A stretch of DNA of 64,000 nt. It comes from Cytobacillus firmus NBRC 15306. Lineage in GTDB: Bacteria; Bacillota; Bacilli; Bacillales; Cytobacillaceae. A program made the position numbers and the translations under genes. The DNA lies in assembly GCF_001591465.1 (NCBI RefSeq), contig NZ_BCUY01000001.1, positions 1-64,000 on the forward strand, read 5' to 3'. Positions 60,600-64,000 of this stretch are shown here, in pieces. The first letter of the stretch is position 1. Every line of letters begins with the position of its first letter. The notes under the pieces are model-generated. The model was not told where the DNA came from, did not search any database, and was given only the letters and a program-made list of their open reading frames with translations.

Positions 60600-62912
60600 C
60601 TATTCCCCTTTACTTATTTTATTTAAAGCTATTTCGAAATCCGGCTTCTCCAAAATGCTTACCTGCTCAATATCCTCAGCAAGTCCTGAAACAATTCTCA
60701 TGGCCTGTGCCTGAATGGCCTCATCAGCAAGATTGGCCGCAAAACGTCCATTCCCGTTTACTTCAATCTTTGATAAAGTGTGGTTAAGGTAATCCTTTGC
60801 TTCCTCCGTTAGTGTGTATTCATATTTTCCAGCATATGAAATAATAATTTCCAGGAGCTCTGGGGTTGAATAATCTTTGAAATGAAAGAACTTTTTGAAT
60901 CGGGATTTTAACCCCGGGTTACTTGACATTAGCTTCTCCATTTCATTTGGATAGCCAGCCAAAACAACGACAAGATTTTCATTATGCTTTGTCATTTCAT
61001 CCACTAACGTATCAATGACTTCTTTGCCAAAATCTCCTGATGTCTGAGAAAGAAGTGAATATGCCTCATCAATGAATAGGACACCACCCAATGCCTCTCT
61101 TATCTTTTTCTTTGTCTTGATAGCAGTTTGGCCAACATAGCCGGCTACAAAATCAGCACGGCTCGCAACTATCAAATGTCCGCGTTTCAGAAATCCGCAT
61201 TCCTTCAGCAATTCTGCATAGATCTTTGCTACAGTCGTTTTTCCTGTTCCCGGATTACCGGTAAATACTGAATGAAGCTGGATAGGGACAACCGGAAGAC
61301 CTCTTTCACGGCGCACCTGCTGCATTTTAACAAAGGACACTAAATGTTGAACTTCTTTTTTAACTGTTTCAAGTCCGATCAGCCGGTCAAGCTGCTCCCG
61401 AGGATTCATCAGCTTTTCTTCTTCTTCACTTTCAAAATCTTCTTTTTCCAAAAGTGTATAAGACATGATGTTTTCGTTACTTTTTGCTTGAGAGCCTTTT
61501 TTAAAAATCGCATCCAGAACAATGTTTCTTACAGTCCTGGCATTACCGAATGTATCATCAACCCGCTCTTTCTCAATACGTTTGCCCAGTTCCTGCTTTG
61601 CTCCTTCAGTAAGAACATAATCATTATCGGCAGACAGCTTCTCAGCAATCTGCAAAAGCTCCATATTCGAATAATCAGGCAGTGCAATAAAGTTCGACTC
61701 CGGGAAACGGCTGCGGAGACCAGGATTGCTGTCGAGAAATTGTCTCATTTCTTCTGGATAACCGGCCATGATAACCGCAAACTTTCCCCCGTATTCAGTT
61801 CCGGTCATCAGCGATACAAGGGTATCAATGGCAGTTTGTCCATAATCACTGCCAGTCTGTCCCTCACGCTTTAAGCTGTAAGCCTCATCAATGAACAGTA
61901 CACCGCCGATCGCCTTTTCAACAGCAGCCCTGACATTTTCTTCTGTTTGCCCGACAAATCCTCCAACCAGCTGTGACCGGTCTGCTTCGATTACTTCTTC
62001 CCGAGGCAAAACACCAAGGCTGTGATAAATCTTCGCCAAAAGCCTGGCGATCGTTGTTTTGCCCGTACCTGGATTCCCGGTTAGTATCATATTGAGGCTG
62101 AGTTCATCCTTCGTTTGAAAACCAAGGGACTTTCTTTCGTTTTGATATTTTAAAAACCGGTAAAAATCATGAACTCTGCTCTTGACCGAGTGCAGCCCAA
62201 CCATTTCATTAAGTTCAATAAGCGGATCGGTTTGTACATCAGATTCCTCTTCCTCTGATTCAAATATCTCTTTCCATTCAATTTTAAGTCTGCTGATGGC
62301 ATTCAAGTGGCTTTTCATATCGGTATAATAAGTTGAAGTATGGAAGACACCTGATATGGATTGTTCATATTCCTCGGAAGCCTTTAAAAGAAAAGCTGTC
62401 TCTTCAATCGCTTTTTCAAGTATTTCAGTCAGCTTCCGGTATTCCGCATCCTCATAGGCATGCTGCTTTTTCTGCAGGTCTTCTAACTCGTCATCCGCTT
62501 TGTTCATAAAGCTTCGGCAAATTTCTATAAATTGCTCAGCTGTTTTCTTTTTAGCTGCCCTGTTATCGGTTTCCCGAATCGGCGGGAAAGTCAGGGCTTC
62601 AAGAAGATTGCTTTTATTTTTCCATTCGGATTTTCCTAATTGGGCTGCTGCCATTGTATTCCCAGTGTCCAGTTCAACCGCTTTCTGCAGCCATGCACTG
62701 GCAAGAGTATCATCAGTATTTTTGTTTAGCCGGGATATAGCAGCCATGGCCAATAATTCCGAAAGCAGACCCGGATCTGTCTTTTCATTGATATTCTTTA
62801 TCACATCTAGCAATTCTGCTTCATTTTGTATGTATCCGTATTGATCCAGCTCATTCTTCCAATGGCCGGCCTTAATTTCTTCTGATTTTGCCTGTCTATT
62901 CTGCTGTGTCAT
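60600..62912 (-). CDS. Double AAA+ ATPase of the CbxX/CfxQ-SpoVK family
   Basis: This 770-residue protein has an N-terminal helical, TPR-like region (about 1-230) and two consecutive CbxX/SpoVK-type AAA modules. The first has Walker A LTGNPGTGKTTIARL near residue 274 and Walker B GGVLFIDEAYSLKR near 335. The second has FTGNPGTGKTTVAKI near 550 and GGVLFIDEAYSLLS near 612. SpoVK of B. subtilis has one module (about 320 aa), so this is a duplicated form. Likely function is remodelling of protein complexes during sporulation, by family. Linked to yneP and tlp. Confidence 0.88.
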   Translation of the reverse strand: MTQQNRQAKSEEIKAGHWKNELDQYGYIQNEAELLDVIKNINEKTDPGLLSELLAMAAISRLNKNTDDTLASAWLQKAVELDTGNTMAAAQLGKSEWKNKSNLLEALTFPPIRETDNRAAKKKTAEQFIEICRSFMNKADDELEDLQKKQHAYEDAEYRKLTEILEKAIEETAFLLKASEEYEQSISGVFHTSTYYTDMKSHLNAISRLKIEWKEIFESEEEESDVQTDPLIELNEMVGLHSVKSRVHDFYRFLKYQNERKSLGFQTKDELSLNMILTGNPGTGKTTIARLLAKIYHSLGVLPREEVIEADRSQLVGGFVGQTEENVRAAVEKAIGGVLFIDEAYSLKREGQTGSDYGQTAIDTLVSLMTGTEYGGKFAVIMAGYPEEMRQFLDSNPGLRSRFPESNFIALPDYSNMELLQIAEKLSADNDYVLTEGAKQELGKRIEKERVDDTFGNARTVRNIVLDAIFKKGSQAKSNENIMSYTLLEKEDFESEEEEKLMNPREQLDRLIGLETVKKEVQHLVSFVKMQQVRRERGLPVVPIQLHSVFTGNPGTGKTTVAKIYAELLKECGFLKRGHLIVASRADFVAGYVGQTAIKTKKKIREALGGVLFIDEAYSLLSQTSGDFGKEVIDTLVDEMTKHNENLVVVLAGYPNEMEKLMSSNPGLKSRFKKFFHFKDYSTPELLEIIISYAGKYEYTLTEEAKDYLNHTLSKIEVNGNGRFAANLADEAIQAQAMRIVSGLAEDIEQVSILEKPDFEIALNKISKGE

Positions 62913-63005
62913 CGATTATCACTTCTTCTTCTTAGTTTCCTCAACTTATCTTACCATATTTCAATAATTATCTATAAGGATGCGCTCCTTAGCTCCATAG
63001 GAAAA

Positions 63006-63029
63006 GACCTAATCACATTCGATTAGGTC
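63006..63029 (-). terminator. Terminator of tlp
   Basis: GACCTAATC pairs perfectly with GATTAGGTC around six bases; on the minus strand it is followed by TTTTCC. Confidence 0.82.
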
Positions 63030-63038
63030 ATGAAGGTG

Positions 63039-63290
63039 TCAATAATTATTGTTCTCGCTGCTATTGCCATTTTGCTGAGCTTCGTATTCATCCTTTATTT
63101 CTGAACGGAAAGCGTCAAGACTTTCACGGCGGCGTTCATTTTTAGCTTCAATTCTGGCAAGATCTTCAGCATTGGCATACTTCATTGATTCTTCAGCTTC
63201 ATCCATGTTCTCAATTGTATGAACGATCATGGATTGAAGCTTTTCAACGTTATCGCTGCGGTCATCCGGGTTTGGTCTGTTATGTGCCAT
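63039..63290 (-). CDS. tlp: Small acid-soluble spore protein Tlp
   Basis: This 83-residue spore-core protein has the Tlp pattern NRPNPDDRSDNVEKLQSMI at its start and KNERRRESLDAFRSEIKDEY near residue 50. It is made in the forespore. The ATG follows GGGAGG. The sspN-tlp pair is the usual Bacillus arrangement and indicates a spore-former. Confidence 0.95.
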   Translation of the reverse strand: MAHNRPNPDDRSDNVEKLQSMIVHTIENMDEAEESMKYANAEDLARIEAKNERRRESLDAFRSEIKDEYEAQQNGNSSENNNY

Positions 63291-63411
63291 GGTATGTTCC
63301 TCCCTTTGTTAGGTGATGGTTCAAAGTTAGTTTGTGAAAGAACAAGAAAAATATTGGCGGAAAAGTGTGGTTCGCTTGCCTGATATACCAGAAATGTTGA
63401 GAAACAAAAGA

Positions 63412-63435
63412 ACCTGCCCTATATAAATGGCAGGT
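63412..63435 (-). terminator. Terminator of sspN
   Basis: ACCTGCC pairs with GGCAGGT; on the minus strand TTCTTTTG follows. Confidence 0.75.
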
Positions 63436-63446
63436 ACTCCTATCAA

Positions 63447-63590
63447 TTATTCGCCTTTAGTTTGTATCACTTGAGCATGCTGTCCGGATTTGTCCTGCAT
63501 TTTCTTGCCTTTGTTGCCGCCAAATCCGCGTGATTGTGTACCAATATGGTTCGGATTGAAATGATTAGGGTGCCTTTTTGGATTACTCAT
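63447..63590 (-). CDS. sspN: Small acid-soluble spore protein N
   Basis: This 47-residue spore-core protein reads [20 protein letters not shown], then [18 protein letters not shown]. The NPKR start and the NHIGTQS-GGNKGKxMQD core identify SspN. The ATG follows GGAGGG at good spacing. It lies just upstream of tlp on the same strand. Confidence 0.93.
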   Translation of the reverse strand: MSNPKRHPNHFNPNHIGTQSRGFGGNKGKKMQDKSGQHAQVIQTKGE

Positions 63591-63653
63591 TCATATCCCT
63601 CCTCATTATTAAGTTTGTGCATTTGAAGAGGGTTTCATGATTGGCAAGTAATT

Positions 63654-63785
63654 CTATTCAGCCTTGTTCAGACGTTTAAGCTCGAGGCGCTCTTCGATTC
63701 TTTCCATAGCTTCTTGATCTTTAAGCAGCTGGCGTTTATTTTCTAGTACTAATTCAGCAAAGGAGCGTTTTCTAGGCTTTCTCAT
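63654..63785 (-). CDS. fbpB: FbpB-like small basic protein
   Basis: This 43-residue protein starts MRKPRKRSFAELVLENKRQL and ends EERLELKRLNKAE, matching the FbpB family of small basic proteins. In B. subtilis FbpB works with the small RNA FsrA in iron sparing and is Fur-regulated. A Fur-box-like sequence lies about 30 bp upstream here. The ATG follows GAAGG. Confidence 0.85.
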   Translation of the reverse strand: MRKPRKRSFAELVLENKRQLLKDQEAMERIEERLELKRLNKAE

Positions 63786-63814
63786 AAATCTTTCACCTTC
63801 CTTTAATAACATTG

Positions 63815-63829
63815 TAACAATCATTATCT
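63815..63829 (-). promoter_or_regulatory. Fur-box-like operator upstream of fbpB
   Basis: On the minus strand AGATAATGATTGTTA matches the 7-1-7 Fur consensus TGATAATNATTATCA at all but three or so positions, about 30 bp before the fbpB start. The rest of 63830-64000 is AT-rich with no gene seen. Confidence 0.55.
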
Positions 63830-64000
63830 CCAGAAAACCTTTAAATTATTACAACTTTTCGAAAATTCCATCCGCATATACCCAGACTACGTGAAAAAAG
63901 TACATTTGGTTCGAAATTATTAATGCAATATTCAGAAAATACCTATTCTTAATAAATTTTTCCCTTTTTATTTCACCGTAAACCTATACAAAAAAAACAT

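Overview
The window looks like chromosomal DNA of a spore-forming, low-GC Bacillaceae bacterium (Cytobacillus/Mesobacillus/Bacillus type; species not determined). Evidence is the spore genes tlp and sspN, a SpoVK-type AAA protein, a DUF1657 gene, AGGAGG-type ribosome sites, TTG/GTG starts, and the backbone sspN-tlp-yneP-yneQ-yneR-plsY ... yneT-parE-parC-alsT familiar from B. subtilis. No rRNA, tRNA, CRISPR array or intact insertion sequence was seen.

1-27.6 kb. This part holds mostly housekeeping and stand-alone genes: ilvE behind a structured leader, a patatin lipase, a hemerythrin/PAS (DUF438) sensor behind an Fnr-like box, pepF, htpG behind a perfect CIRCE element, an APC permease, a staygreen homologue, an alanine/glycine symporter, and topoisomerase IV (parE-parC) behind a LexA box. 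Embedded at 7.97-13.2 kb is a selenium operon: a SenB-like glycosyltransferase, selD, a selenate-type ABC transporter (three genes) and a polysaccharide-deacetylase-like gene. Both selD and the deacetylase gene contain an in-frame UGA early in the reading frame, followed by a SECIS-like hairpin. Both therefore appear to be selenoprotein genes; the deacetylase, with an N-terminal Cys-Pro-Sec, is the less expected one.

27.8-51.7 kb. This is a nucleobase-catabolism island inserted between yneT and plsY. On the minus strand a 16-gene operon (42.0 to 27.8 kb) starts with a xanthine/urate permease. It continues with an allantoinase/hydantoinase-like hydrolase, an isochorismatase-type hydrolase, UbiX and UbiD, bacterial-microcompartment (BMC) shell proteins (three BMC-H, one BMC-P) with two uncharacterised BMC-associated proteins, an adenine-deaminase-like enzyme, a cyclase-family hydrolase, a DUF1989 protein, an M20 amidohydrolase and a TrzN/DadD-like deaminase. 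Divergently, a plus-strand operon behind a guanine-class purine riboswitch encodes a three-subunit xanthine dehydrogenase with maturation factors, a purine permease and adenine deaminase. The enzyme order matches, step for step, the clostridial route xanthine -> ureido-imidazolecarboxylate -> amino-imidazolecarboxylate -> aminoimidazole -> imidazolone -> formiminoglycine. I propose that part of this route runs inside a microcompartment that lacks the usual aldehyde core; this is inference from families and gene order.

51.7-64 kb. After a GH18 hydrolase, a PLD-family protein and DUF3243, the backbone resumes: plsY, an orphan histidine kinase, CapA, a CPBP protease, yneR, yneQ, yneP, a double-AAA SpoVK-like ATPase, tlp, sspN and fbpB. 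Remnants (a GNAT tail at 27.6 kb, a GH18 pseudogene at 3.4 kb, a DUF1657 tail at 17.8 kb) record past gene loss.
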